Shown: positions 18,657 to 27,360, counted from the first letter of the stretch. The stretch is DNA of 64,000 nucleotides from PGYT01 sp963675055 (GCA_963675055.2 CAXXJE010000001.1:186001-250000), one strand, 5' to 3'. Notes: a model not told the origin generated them from the letters alone. Program-made: numbers and translations.

Positions 18657-18690
18657 ATAGAAGACATCTCCCCCAAAAGATGTCATCTAT
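18657..18690. repeat. GATGACATC-type hairpin, copy 1 (diverged)
   Basis: Arms of the type ATAGAAGACATCT and AGATGTCATCTAT flank a CCCCCAAA loop with one mismatch. It sits 5 nt beyond the GIY-YIG gene stop and could act as its transcript end. It is a diverged relative of the three near-perfect copies at 19245, 27361 and 27686. Confidence 0.75.
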
Positions 18691-18695
18691 CATGT

Positions 18696-19220
18696 TCATA
18701 ATCCTAATAATTGTTTTAATGATCGGACACTCGCTGCATTAGCCCCGCGTGATGAGTTGATAACTCCAGGCAGAGAAAGTCCTTTCAATATTCTTGTATC
18801 CTTAATATTAAGTAAATTGGGATTTCTTTTAATCGCATAGCTAAGGATAAATTTTTCTAAAAACTCAACATCTTTATAACCTTTTGATTTCGGTTCACAG
18901 AAATATTCGAGCTTTGTTAGCCTTGGAATAAACGTTAATAACGGAGTTCCTCGCCTCCCGCCAAGTGCCTCATTATACTTATTTATTTTGTGAGGCGTAA
19001 AGCATTCCTTTCTAAAACTTTGTTTAACCGCCATACCAACATACCAGGGAAGATTACCTTTACCTGCTCGTATTGAATATATATAACAGCCGACACCATC
19101 GGATAAACCGGAAACATCTTCTTCAACCTTATCCCAGAATTCGGACTGCAGCTTTTTAGCTGTTGGTATTAAACGGTTTTTTTGGGGTAATTCATAAGGA
19201 CCAAGAGGATAAAAGTTCAT
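18696..19220 (-). CDS. GIY-YIG nuclease-like protein beside hsdR
   Basis: This 174-residue protein shows what looks like a degenerate GIY-YIG nuclease core. CYIY (residues 45-48) and WYVG (59-62) stand for the two motif halves, followed by Arg in SFRKECF (residue 70) and a Glu in EFLEKFIL (about 140), in the order seen in that superfamily. No other domain was recognised. It lies 61 nt downstream of hsdR on the same strand, bracketed by two GATGACATC hairpins, with its own SD (AAGGAG). It may be an extra nuclease of the defence locus. The family call rests on short motifs and should be regarded as probable, not certain. Confidence 0.6.
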   Translation of the reverse strand: MNFYPLGPYELPQKNRLIPTAKKLQSEFWDKVEEDVSGLSDGVGCYIYSIRAGKGNLPWYVGMAVKQSFRKECFTPHKINKYNEALGGRRGTPLLTFIPRLTKLEYFCEPKSKGYKDVEFLEKFILSYAIKRNPNLLNIKDTRILKGLSLPGVINSSRGANAASVRSLKQLLGL

Positions 19221-19244
19221 GGTTTCACTCCTTGTTTTTTGCTA

Positions 19245-19275
19245 AAGATGACATCTTTTCGAAAGATGTCATCTT
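19245..19275. repeat. GATGACATC-type hairpin, copy 2
   Basis: Perfect 14-bp arms AAGATGACATCTTT/AAAGATGTCATCTT flank a TCG loop, in the 61-bp gap between hsdR and the GIY-YIG-like gene. Close to identical to the copy at 27686. Confidence 0.9.
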
Positions 19276-19281
19276 GTGAAA

Positions 19282-22200
19282 TTAACCTGCTAATTCAGAA
19301 GCTATCAATTCCGCTTGTTTTAAGACTGTTTCTGTGGCCAACTTTTGCATATCAGGCGGATACCCGTATTGCCGCAATGTTCTTTTTACAATTACTTTTA
19401 ATTTTGCTTTAACGCTTTCTTTTATCGTCCAGTCAATTGATGCGTTTTGTTTTACCCGTTCAAATAGTACGATTGCTAATTCCCGCAGTTTGTCTTTCTG
19501 CATTAGTTCGCGCGCACTCTCATTATTTGCAACCGCGGTATAAAAAGAATACTCGAATTCCGTCAAGCCTAATTCTTCAGGCTCTTGGTCCATCCTCTGA
19601 ATTTCTTTTCCAAGTTTTATCAGTTCCTCTATTACCTCTGCTGCAGTTAACAATTTATTATGATACCTTTTAATAGAATCTTCCAGCATTTCCATCAACG
19701 ATCTGCTCTGAACCAGGTTTCTCTTAGTCCTGGCTTTAATTTCGTCATTCAATAATTTCTTTAATGTTTCCAGCGCGAGGTTTTTGTGTTCCATATTCTT
19801 TACTTCCAGAAGGAATTCTTCCGAGAGAATTGAAATATCCGGCTTCTTAATTCCTGCGGCATCAAAAATATCTATTACTTTATCCGATACCAGCGCTTTA
19901 TCAATTACCTGCCTGATTGCTGTTTCAATTTCTTCATCTGTTTTACCGGAACCTGTAACATCAAACTTAACTAACCTTGCTTTAACTGCCTGGAAAAACG
20001 CCACTTCTTCTTTAACATCCATCGCCTGTTCATGCGGTATAGCAATTGCAAATGCACGCGATAAAGCTGCTACTTCATCTATAAATCTTTTCTTCCCGTT
20101 TTCAAGACTTAAAATATGTTCTTCCGCCGCTAGTATAATATCCATTTTTGTTTTGGTATCTGCAGTAAAATATTCTTCATATAGTAATCCTTTATCCTTA
20201 CCTAAATAAGGAACTGCCGGATCTTTCACTAAATCCAGGTAATCTTTTGAATATGCTCTTTCAGGCTTTTCAAGAAACATTTGGGATACAATCTCCAGCT
20301 TTTCAAGCATAAGTTTAACGGCTTTTTCCTGTGCAATTGCCGGATCACCTTTACCGCCGCTATCGGAATAAAACGATAAAGCTTTTTTCAAATCGGAGGC
20401 AATGCCGAGATAGTCAACAATCAATCCGCCCGGTTTATCTTTGTAAACACGATTAACGCGTGCAATTGCCTGCATTAAATTGTGTCCGCGCATAGGCTTG
20501 TCTATATAAAGAGTATGAAGTGAAGGAACATCAAATCCTGTGAGCCACATATCTCTGACAATAACGAGTTTCAACTCATCATCCGGTGTTTTCATCCTGT
20601 CGGCTAATACTCTTCTCTGTTCTTTTGTTGTATGATGCTTTGATATTTCCGGTCCGTCTGATGATGAAGCAGTCATAACAACTTTTATTACACCTTTCTT
20701 CAGATCATCATTATGCCATTCCGGTCTTATATTTATAATTTCTTGATAAAGCTCAACAGCTATTCTTCTTGACATCGAAACTATCATTCCTTTGCCTTCA
20801 AAAACCTCCTGCCGCTGTTCAAAATGGAAAACAATATCAGCAGCCACTCTTTTAATTCTGTCTTCGCTGCCTACCAGCGCTTCAAGCTGTGTCCATTTTG
20901 CTTTAGCCTGCTGAGTTGATGACAACTCATCTGTTAAAAGTTCATCATCCAATTCTTCAATAAGCTTTTTGCCTTCATTGCTCAAGTTTATTTTAGCCAA
21001 TCTTCCTTCATAGTAAATACGAACAGTAGCCCCGTCATCAACAGCCTGGGCTATATCATATATATCAACATAGCTTCCGAATACGGCAGGAGTATTCACA
21101 TCCGTACTTTCAATAGGCGTTCCGGTAAAGCCAAGGAATGTAGCATTCGGTAAAGCATCGCGCATGTATTTTGCGAATCCGTAAACAGTCTTCGTACCTA
21201 CTACGTTTCCTTTTTCATCTTTAGTATTAAGAGTTTTTGCTTTGAATCCGTATTGCGTGCGGTGCGCTTCATCGGCTATTACAACAATATTTTTCCTGCC
21301 GGATAGTTGTTCGTAAACATTGCCGTTATCAGGCTGAAATTTCTGAATGGTTGAAAAGACTACTCCACCCGATGCAACTTTTAAAAGCTCTTTTAAATGT
21401 TCTCTGTTATCCGCCTGTACCGGATCCTGACGCAAGAGCTGCTTTGAAGCGGCAAATGTATCGAATAATTGATCGTCCAGATCATTGCGGTCTGTTATTA
21501 CCAAAAGTGTCGGATTATCAAGTTTCAGCACTAATTTCCCGGCATAAAAAACCATTGATAAAGACTTACCGCTCCCTTGTGTGTGCCATACTACGCCACC
21601 TTTTCGGTTTCCGTTATTACCTGAGGCTGCTATTGTTCTTTCTACCGCTTTATTTACCGCATAATACTGATGATATGCCGCGAGTTTCTTTGTAGTCTCT
21701 ATTATTGTAAGATTGGTTTTTAAGTCTTCCCTTTTACTTTTTTCAAATACTATAAAATGCCTGATCAAATCAAGCAGTGTTTTTTTATTAAGCATTCCGT
21801 TTATCAATGTCTCCAATTGACTAACGAGATGGGAAGCTTCCTTTTTACCGTCCGAAGTTTTCCATGCCATAAAACGGCTGAAACCGGAAGAGATTGTTCC
21901 GGATTTCGCTTCCAATCCGTCCGAAATAATTACGATAGCATTGTAAGTAAATAGACTTCGTATTGCTTGTTTGTACGTACCTATTTGTTCGTAGGCGGTT
22001 TTTACCGTTGCGTTATCATCGGCGGCATTTTTTAATTCAATTACAACTAAAGGTATACCGTTTATAAAAAGAATAACATCGGGTCGTTTATTAACATTGT
22101 TTTCAATAACCGTAAACTGATTTACAACCAAATAATCATTGTTCTCCGGGTTATCAAAATCTATCAGCCAGACGTAATCACCTCTTTCACCACTCTCTTT

Positions 22201-22506
22201 CTGGTATGAAACTTTGATGCCTTCCGTAAGCATTTTGTGAAATGTTTCGCTGTTAGTTACAAGTTCAGGTGAGTTGATTCTTTGAATTTGCTTTATGGCG
22301 TCTTCCCGTGCTTCCGCCGGGATTTTGGAATTAATTCGGTTAACTGCTTTTCTCAGGCGATCTGTTAACAGTACTTCTTCATAATTATTACGTTCAGGTT
22401 TATCACTATCGGGAGCAATATCCGGGGCATAGATGTATTGGTAGCTCTGTTTTTCAAGAAGTTCTATTGCGAATTGTTCGATGTCGGATTCTGTAATTTT
22501 ACTCAT
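19282..22506 (-). CDS. hsdR: Type I restriction enzyme R subunit (HsdR)
   Basis: HsdR is the translocating and cleaving subunit of a type I restriction-modification complex. In 1074 residues, the N-terminal PD-(D/E)XK nuclease shows RPDVILF (Asp143) and VIELKNA (Glu157, Lys159). The SF2 motor follows with Walker A HTQGSGKS (308-315), DEAH (412-415), the later motif GFTGTPIE, and motif VI in the QAIARVNRVYKDKPG region. The C-terminal helical domain for HsdM binding is present. Length is normal and no disruption is seen. It is separated from hsdS by the transposase and hairpin arrays (1.4 kb), unlike the tight HsdM/HEPN/HsdS genes, so the operon appears split by that insertion. Confidence 0.95.
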   Translation of the reverse strand: MSKITESDIEQFAIELLEKQSYQYIYAPDIAPDSDKPERNNYEEVLLTDRLRKAVNRINSKIPAEAREDAIKQIQRINSPELVTNSETFHKMLTEGIKVSYQKESGERGDYVWLIDFDNPENNDYLVVNQFTVIENNVNKRPDVILFINGIPLVVIELKNAADDNATVKTAYEQIGTYKQAIRSLFTYNAIVIISDGLEAKSGTISSGFSRFMAWKTSDGKKEASHLVSQLETLINGMLNKKTLLDLIRHFIVFEKSKREDLKTNLTIIETTKKLAAYHQYYAVNKAVERTIAASGNNGNRKGGVVWHTQGSGKSLSMVFYAGKLVLKLDNPTLLVITDRNDLDDQLFDTFAASKQLLRQDPVQADNREHLKELLKVASGGVVFSTIQKFQPDNGNVYEQLSGRKNIVVIADEAHRTQYGFKAKTLNTKDEKGNVVGTKTVYGFAKYMRDALPNATFLGFTGTPIESTDVNTPAVFGSYVDIYDIAQAVDDGATVRIYYEGRLAKINLSNEGKKLIEELDDELLTDELSSTQQAKAKWTQLEALVGSEDRIKRVAADIVFHFEQRQEVFEGKGMIVSMSRRIAVELYQEIINIRPEWHNDDLKKGVIKVVMTASSSDGPEISKHHTTKEQRRVLADRMKTPDDELKLVIVRDMWLTGFDVPSLHTLYIDKPMRGHNLMQAIARVNRVYKDKPGGLIVDYLGIASDLKKALSFYSDSGGKGDPAIAQEKAVKLMLEKLEIVSQMFLEKPERAYSKDYLDLVKDPAVPYLGKDKGLLYEEYFTADTKTKMDIILAAEEHILSLENGKKRFIDEVAALSRAFAIAIPHEQAMDVKEEVAFFQAVKARLVKFDVTGSGKTDEEIETAIRQVIDKALVSDKVIDIFDAAGIKKPDISILSEEFLLEVKNMEHKNLALETLKKLLNDEIKARTKRNLVQSRSLMEMLEDSIKRYHNKLLTAAEVIEELIKLGKEIQRMDQEPEELGLTEFEYSFYTAVANNESARELMQKDKLRELAIVLFERVKQNASIDWTIKESVKAKLKVIVKRTLRQYGYPPDMQKLATETVLKQAELIASELAG

Positions 22507-22542
22507 TTCTGAACCGTCATTTATATTGGATTATTAGATTTC

Positions 22543-22900
22543 GCCCCTCCGGGGCTTTTTATGTATTGTAATTCCTGGTGTTACTAAGTTGTCGCTCCTA
22601 CGGAGCTTTAATTCCTTGTTTTTCTTTCTCTATAAAGTTATCGCCCCTCCGGGGCTTTTTATGTATTGTGCTTCATGGTCGTTACTAAGCTGTCGCTCCT
22701 ACGGAGCTTTCCCTCTTGAACTTTTTATATTAAGATTTTGCTCTTAAGGAGCTTTTATCCCTTGTTTCTCTTTCTCTATAAAGCTATCGCCCCTATGGGG
22801 CTTTTTTTTCATAATTCTTTCTATCACAAAGCCCGTTAGGGCTGATACCTTTGTAATCGCATATAAAACGAAGTATGCTATAACAGCGTAGCCGCGGTAT
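22543..22900. repeat. Left array of short hairpins at about 50-nt pitch
   Basis: Short palindromes of 12-13 bp follow each other at starts 22543, 22594, 22643, 22695, 22740, 22789 and 22831, and a degenerate one near 22885. Types are A (GCCCCTCCGGGGC), B (GCTCCTACGGAGC and variant GCTCTTAAGGAGC), C (GCCCCTATGGGGC), D (GCCCGTTAGGGC) and E (decayed GCGGCGTAGCCGC). Spacers are similar between copies (for example TTTTTATGTATTGT after A). The array fills the gap between hsdR and the transposase stop at 22902, so it forms the left side of a REP/transposase element. Confidence 0.9.
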
Positions 22901-22901
22901 T

Positions 22902-23363
22902 TTACCCATTCCAATCAAACAGGTATCTTGCATCATATTCAACTTCAAATTTCTTTAAGAAATCTATATACTCTTCTTTGAAGGTTTTCTTTTTATGATG
23001 AGACGGCTGATTCAAAATATATTTTATGATGGTATCCTTTTGAGATTTCGAATAGCTAAATGCACCGAAGCCCTCCTGCCAATTAAATTTACCGCGAATC
23101 CATTTTGCTTCGTTAATGAATTTTGAGGAATTTGCTTTTATATCTCTTACAATATCCGAGACTGAGATAGTTGGATTGAGTCCGATAAATACATGTGTAT
23201 GATCCGGATTGCAGTATACGGCAAGTGGTTTCGATTTTTTGTTGTTTACAATACCGCAGATATATTTTTCAAGTTCCACTCTGTGTTCAGCGGTAATTAG
23301 GTTTGCTCTGCCTTTAACCGCAAATACTACTTGAATGTAAAGTTGCGTGTATGTGTTTGGCAT
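22902..23363 (-). CDS. Y1 HUH transposase, IS200/REP-associated (RAYT) type
   Basis: This 153-residue single-domain Y1 transposase has the HUH pair in NPDHTHVFIGL (about residue 54-57), a conserved GKFNWQEGFGAFSYSKSQ segment with the catalytic Tyr, and a C-terminal HHKKKTFKEEY. Length and motifs are intact, so it may be active. Such enzymes nick and join single-stranded DNA at hairpins. It lies exactly between two arrays of short palindromes, the arrangement expected of a REP-associated tyrosine transposase and its substrates. The first hairpin of the right array covers its ribosome-binding site. Only the transposase is present, with no TnpB/IscB partner. Confidence 0.92.
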   Translation of the reverse strand: MPNTYTQLYIQVVFAVKGRANLITAEHRVELEKYICGIVNNKKSKPLAVYCNPDHTHVFIGLNPTISVSDIVRDIKANSSKFINEAKWIRGKFNWQEGFGAFSYSKSQKDTIIKYILNQPSHHKKKTFKEEYIDFLKKFEVEYDARYLFDWNG

Positions 23364-23371
23364 TTTATATC

Positions 23372-23384
23372 GCCCCTCCGGGGC
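23372..23384 (-). promoter_or_regulatory. Hairpin that sequesters the transposase ribosome-binding site
   Basis: Read on the minus strand, GCCCCGGAGGGGC ends 8 nt before the ATG of the transposase. The Shine-Dalgarno-like GGAGG is part of the hairpin, so folding would hide it. IS200 transposases are known to be held low by similar structures; here it is an inference from position. Confidence 0.5.
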
Positions 23385-23833
23385 TTTTTATGTATTGTGC
23401 TTCTTAGTGTTACTAAGTTGTCGCTCCTACGGAGCTTTTTCTATTATAGCTTTTCTTTTCTATCGAGTTATCGCCCCGATGGGGCTATTTATTTCATATT
23501 CTTTTGTATCATTAAGCCCGTTAGGGCTGATATCTTTGTAATTTGCCATAACAACATTATGCCATAGCGGCGTAGCCGCGGTATCTGCTTGTATGTTTAT
23601 TTGTTATTTATATCGCCCCTCCGGGGCTTTTTATGTATTGTGCCTTTTGGTGTTACTAAGTTGTCGCTCCTACGGAGCTTTTTACTCTCGAAACATGTCA
23701 GCCATTACTAAGTTATCGCCCATACGGGGCTTTACTTTTTAGACCTTTTCTTTTTTTATTAAGATTTCGCTCCTATGGAGCTTTTTACTCGCGAAACATG
23801 TTGAACATTACTAAGATATCGCCCCGATGGGGC
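23372..23833. repeat. Right array of short hairpins at about 51-nt pitch
   Basis: Ten palindromes start at 23372 (A), 23423 (B), 23473 (C, GCCCCGATGGGGC), 23516 (D), 23567 (E, GCGGCGTAGCCGC), 23615 (A), 23666 (B), 23718 (imperfect C), 23769 (B variant GCTCCTATGGAGC) and 23821 (C). Start-to-start distances are 51, 50, 43, 51, 48, 51, 52, 51 and 52. The order A-B-C-D-E repeats that of the left array, so the transposase lies between direct copies of a composite unit. No coding frame of substance is present. Confidence 0.9.
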
Positions 23834-23907
23834 TTATATTTCATAATACTTTCCGTCAAGTTTACGTTACTCCGGAAACAACCAGTAAAACAATCCTATT
23901 TTCCTAA

Positions 23908-25311
23908 TCATGTTTTTACCCTCACTTCGCCACTCATTAACTTCGGCAGTAATGTATCTCGCAGTTTTTCGATTGTGCGGATTTGAAAACAATTTGAAAC
24001 TATTTTATCATCTATTGGTTTGGCTTCCAATTGGAATTTTTCAACTAATCTTTTTTCTGGAATATTAATTTCTATATTTTCGAAATCACCTTTACTTATT
24101 GACCCAAATACTGTTCCGGTCTCATTAAACTGTCTTATTTCATCCATAATAGACTTCATTTTAAAATAGGTGTAGGTATAATAAGAGTTGTCACTTTTAT
24201 ATCTGAAAGCAGCAACACCTCGTCCAATACAACATCTTTCCTTTGCCATATTTTGTTCGCCGACAGGTGCCCTAACACTTATTAACGTATCATACTTTTC
24301 AGCAAATCTTTTTGGTTCAGTTGTAAAGATTCTTCTTTGGGGAAACCTAAAATTAAAATCCGCATTCCCTTGGTACATTGGAACACCAATTCCTTCTTCA
24401 TTATAACTTTTCCCGGGTGGAGAAGAACCCATAACAAAGTTAAATTCATCTGGTAACTTACCCTCTTTCCATTTTTCACTTTTAACTTTTGACTTTTCAT
24501 TTAGAACAAACCACTGCCTGAAAAGCGTTTCCGCCATTGCTTCCAGTGTTTTGTTTTGTCGGTGGAGTAAATCTATTTTGTTATCAAAACTGCTAAGTAC
24601 TGAGGCTATTGCTTTTTGTTCATTAATTGGCGGAACTTTGGAGGGGAGTGCATGAATGTGATTCCTATTAAGTGTTGGATTTGAAGATCCTACATCATAA
24701 TATCCAAAATCAAACACCTGTAAATAATAATAAATGAATAAGGGGTAATTATCGTGGAAATTTCTGATCCACAAAGTAGTATCGTGTGGCCAGAAATTTT
24801 CTCGTAAGTAAAATACTGTTCCAAGTGTTCCCTTACGACCAATAACAACGCCAGGGCCTAAAACTTTGGATGCAGAGTGATAGCTTTTAATTCCCGAAGA
24901 AGATACCACGGGATATTCCCCTAATATTTGCTCATTTTTTGTAATATCAAAACCCCTTTGAAAAGTCACAACTTCTCCTAAAGAAAGCTCTTTCCACTCA
25001 CTCATACTTCGGTCATATATAACTATACCTTTTGTATCTATATGCTTTATTAACTCTTCCTGTTTAATAGTATTGTAAACAATAATATCAAAGAAAAAAG
25101 GAATGTAGGTTTCCTCTTCCAGTTCGTTTTTAAGTTTGGCAGCGGTTGTAAGGTTTACTTTTTCACCTTTAACAGCTATATCAACATCGGAAGCTTCTTT
25201 GTAGGTATCTATAGCGCGGGAACCGAAAAGTATTGCCTCTTCTATCTCTTTGTGTTCGGCAATAATTGTTTTAACCTGTTCTAATTGTTCTTCGCTTAAT
25301 CCGTATTTCAT
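23908..25311 (-). CDS. hsdS: HsdS specificity subunit fused to an N-terminal MNT nucleotidyltransferase domain
   Basis: The 467-residue protein combines two functions. Residues 1-102 are a minimal nucleotidyltransferase of the MntA/HI0073 type, with LFGSRA (Gly30-Ser31), exactly ten residues, then DVD (42-44), and a third Asp in FFFDIIV (about 75). Residues 103-467 begin MSEWKELSLGEV, the usual start of HsdS. They contain two target-recognition regions (about 103-255 and 285-440) separated by the conserved coiled region (LSSFDNKIDLLHRQNKTLEAMAETLFRQWF). The reading frame runs through the junction without a stop. HsdS chooses the DNA target; MntA-like proteins AMPylate and silence HEPN toxins. 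The HEPN gene overlaps by 4 nt upstream. Fusion could alternatively be a recent loss of a stop codon, with internal initiation at Met103. Confidence 0.88.
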   Translation of the reverse strand: MKYGLSEEQLEQVKTIIAEHKEIEEAILFGSRAIDTYKEASDVDIAVKGEKVNLTTAAKLKNELEEETYIPFFFDIIVYNTIKQEELIKHIDTKGIVIYDRSMSEWKELSLGEVVTFQRGFDITKNEQILGEYPVVSSSGIKSYHSASKVLGPGVVIGRKGTLGTVFYLRENFWPHDTTLWIRNFHDNYPLFIYYYLQVFDFGYYDVGSSNPTLNRNHIHALPSKVPPINEQKAIASVLSSFDNKIDLLHRQNKTLEAMAETLFRQWFVLNEKSKVKSEKWKEGKLPDEFNFVMGSSPPGKSYNEEGIGVPMYQGNADFNFRFPQRRIFTTEPKRFAEKYDTLISVRAPVGEQNMAKERCCIGRGVAAFRYKSDNSYYTYTYFKMKSIMDEIRQFNETGTVFGSISKGDFENIEINIPEKRLVEKFQLEAKPIDDKIVSNCFQIRTIEKLRDTLLPKLMSGEVRVKT

Positions 25312-25712
25312 ATTTCTTTTTTCAGCCTGTTATAAAGATCTCTTACAATAGGGTAAAACTTATCCTGTATATACTCTACGGTCTCTTTCAAAATGTCCTC
25401 GTTATAAGTATGGCTTGTAAGATTTCTTTTTGGCAGAGTTTCCATCCACTCTTCGGCGTTGGTAATAATACCGTCAACAAATGCCTGACGTATTGCTTTT
25501 TTACCATTCTCCACATCATCATTACCCTGGTTTTCAAGATAGTCTTTAAGAACTTTCCAGGAGAGTTCTATAAGTTTCTCGAACCTTTGTACAAGTCCTT
25601 CTTTTTCAAGCTGAGAAAAATCATTCAGGTCGGTATCTATAACATCATCAAGCAGTAAAAAAGCTTTCTCAAAATTTTGGAATCTTTGTTTCCATCTTAA
25701 TTCATTGTTCAT
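25308..25712 (-). CDS. HEPN toxin-like protein (HI0074/HepT family) with RX4HXY motif
   Basis: The 134-residue helical protein belongs to the nucleotidyltransferase-substrate-binding/HepT group of HEPN proteins. Near its C-terminus it has RNLTSHTY: Arg96, His101 and Tyr103 give the RX4HXY signature. In studied HEPN/MNT pairs, Arg and His form the RNase site and the Tyr is AMPylated by the MNT partner. The MNT partner here is the domain fused to the HsdS encoded downstream. The gene overlaps hsdM by 4 nt at its start and hsdS by 4 nt at its end, so all are translated together. RNase activity is inferred, not shown; some HI0074 relatives are thought to be inactive. Confidence 0.85.
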   Translation of the reverse strand: MNNELRWKQRFQNFEKAFLLLDDVIDTDLNDFSQLEKEGLVQRFEKLIELSWKVLKDYLENQGNDDVENGKKAIRQAFVDGIITNAEEWMETLPKRNLTSHTYNEDILKETVEYIQDKFYPIVRDLYNRLKKEI

Positions 25713-25946
25713 AACTGCACCTTAGCCAAATTCTCTTTAATAATCTTATTCAACCGTTCTTCTTCTTTAAGCTGTTCCTCAAATTCTTTTCTAAGTGATC
25801 CGAAACGTTCTTTAAAATCAAAGTCATCCTCTTCTTCGGGCAAGCCTACATATCGACCCGGAGTAAGCACATAATCAAGTTCTCTTACTCTTTCAACAGA
25901 TGCGGAATTACAGAAGCCTTTTACATCTTCGTAACCCACCCCCAAA

Positions 25947-25964
25947 TCCCCTCCCGAGAGGGGA
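25947..25964. repeat. Palindrome inserted in frame in the hsdM 3' part
   Basis: TCCCCTC-CCGA-GAGGGGA forms a 7-bp hairpin and encodes part of SPLSGGDLGVGYEDV. Compared with the usual HsdM pattern (TYHAWR..YEDVKGFC) this segment looks like an extra loop of roughly 10-13 residues added without shifting frame. Confidence 0.6.
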
Positions 25965-26370
25965 CTTACTGAACGCCATGCATGATAAGTGCCGGCTATC
26001 TTTTGTATATCATCTTTGGAAAGTTCGCGTGTACGGCGGTTAATCAAATGCCCCATATTTCGTGCGTCAATAAAAAGTATTTCATCTTTACGGTTACGGA
26101 ACTTACCGTTATTCCTGTTACGGCTAACGAACCACAAGCTTGCCGGAATTTGGGTGTTCAGAAATAACTTTGCGGGTAAATTAACAATGCAGTCAATTAA
26201 ACGGGCTTCCACAAGAGCTTTTCTTATATCCCCTTCGCCGGAGGTTTTGGAAGTAAGTGAACCTTTGGCAAGCACAAAACCGGCTTGTCCGCCCGGAGCC
26301 AGATGATAAATAAAATGCTGTATCCACGCATAATTTGCATTTCCTGCCGGCGGCACGCCGTACTGCCATC

Positions 26371-26384
26371 TGCCGTCTGCCGTC
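26371..26384. repeat. 7-bp tandem duplication breaking hsdM
   Basis: TGCCGTC TGCCGTC; on the coding strand GACGGCA twice. One copy gives the continuous frame KDGRWQYGV; two copies shift the frame by +1. Located about residue 296 of HsdM. Confidence 0.95.
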
Positions 26385-27360
26385 TTTACGTAAAAGTTCG
26401 CCGCTCCAGTCGCTGTCGTTAAACGGTGGGTTGGCAATTACAAAATCTGCTTTTACATCCTTATGCGCGTTATTTAAAAACGAACCTTCATTATTCCACT
26501 TAACCTGTGTACTGTCAATACTGCGAATGGCAAGATTCATCTTGGCAAGCCGCCATGTTGTCTGGTTGCTTTCCTGTCCGAAAATAGAAATATCGTTTAC
26601 ATTTCCCTGATGATTTTCAACAAACTTTTCCGAATGCACAAACATACCGCCCGACCCGCAGCAGGGATCAAGAACTCTTCCTTTGTAAGGTTCAAGCATT
26701 TCAACAAGTAATTCTACTACACTGCGCGGAGTATAGAACTGTCCCCCTTTCTTTCCTTCTGCCAGAGCAAATTCGCCGAGGAAATATTCAAATACTTTAC
26801 CAAGAAAATCACCTTTATCCTGCGTCATAGAAACATTGCTGATCAAATCAATCAGACCACCCAGACTAGCCGGATCAAGATTACCTCTTGCAAATACTTT
26901 AGGAAGAACATCTTTAAGAGAAGAGTTATCCCGTTCAATAGCGTCCATAGCGGAATCGACATCTTTACCTATTTCAGGGAGCTTAGCTCTCTTTTGCAAA
27001 TAAGACCATCTGGCAGAAGGCGGGACAAAGAAAATATTTTCAGCTTTGTATTCATCCCTGTCTTCCGGATCAGCTCCGGTATATTCGCCCTCACCCTTAA
27101 CCAAAATTTCGTAATGATCTTCAAACGCATCGGAAATGTACTTTAGAAAAATGAGTCCCAATACAATGTGTTTATATTCAGCGGCGTCAATATTTTTTCT
27201 TAACTTATCCGCAGCTTTCCACAATTGTTTTTCGATCGGTTCTTCTGTCTTGTTATTCTTTGCCATATTAAGGTGAGCCTCATACCGGGTGTTTATTCAA
27301 TTGTTCTAATTTACCATAAAAGTACTAAATAATAAACACTCTAAGAACAGAGGAAGGAAT

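Larger units (their letters stand above)
25709..27266 (-). pseudogene. hsdM: HsdM type I DNA methyltransferase, frameshifted by a 7-bp tandem duplication
   Basis: The N-terminal 296 residues are a normal HsdM: N-terminal helical domain, GQFYTPRSVVELLVEML, SAM motif DPCCGSGG (200-207) and catalytic NPPF (279-282). After KDGR the frame breaks; the remaining sequence (WQYGVPPAGNANYAWIQHFIYHLAPGG onward) continues in another frame to 25709. The cause is visible: TGCCGTC occurs twice in tandem at 26371-26384, and removing one copy restores a single frame of about 516 residues. Without repair the product lacks half the methylase and the HsdS-binding C-terminus, leaving hsdR without a protecting methylase unless frameshifting or reversion occurs. 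A sequencing error of this kind is possible but unlikely for a 7-bp unit. A separate in-frame palindromic insertion lies at about 25940-25970. Confidence 0.9.

Noticed and set aside
22543..23833. CRISPR array, because of regular short repeats at about 50-nt spacing
   Set aside because: The repeats are five different 12-13-bp hairpins, the intervals between them are shared between copies rather than unique, and no cas gene is near. A Y1 transposase in the middle explains them.
25709..26437. Separate small methyltransferase gene
   Set aside because: It is the frameshifted C-terminal half of hsdM; restoring one TGCCGTC copy joins it to the N-terminal half.
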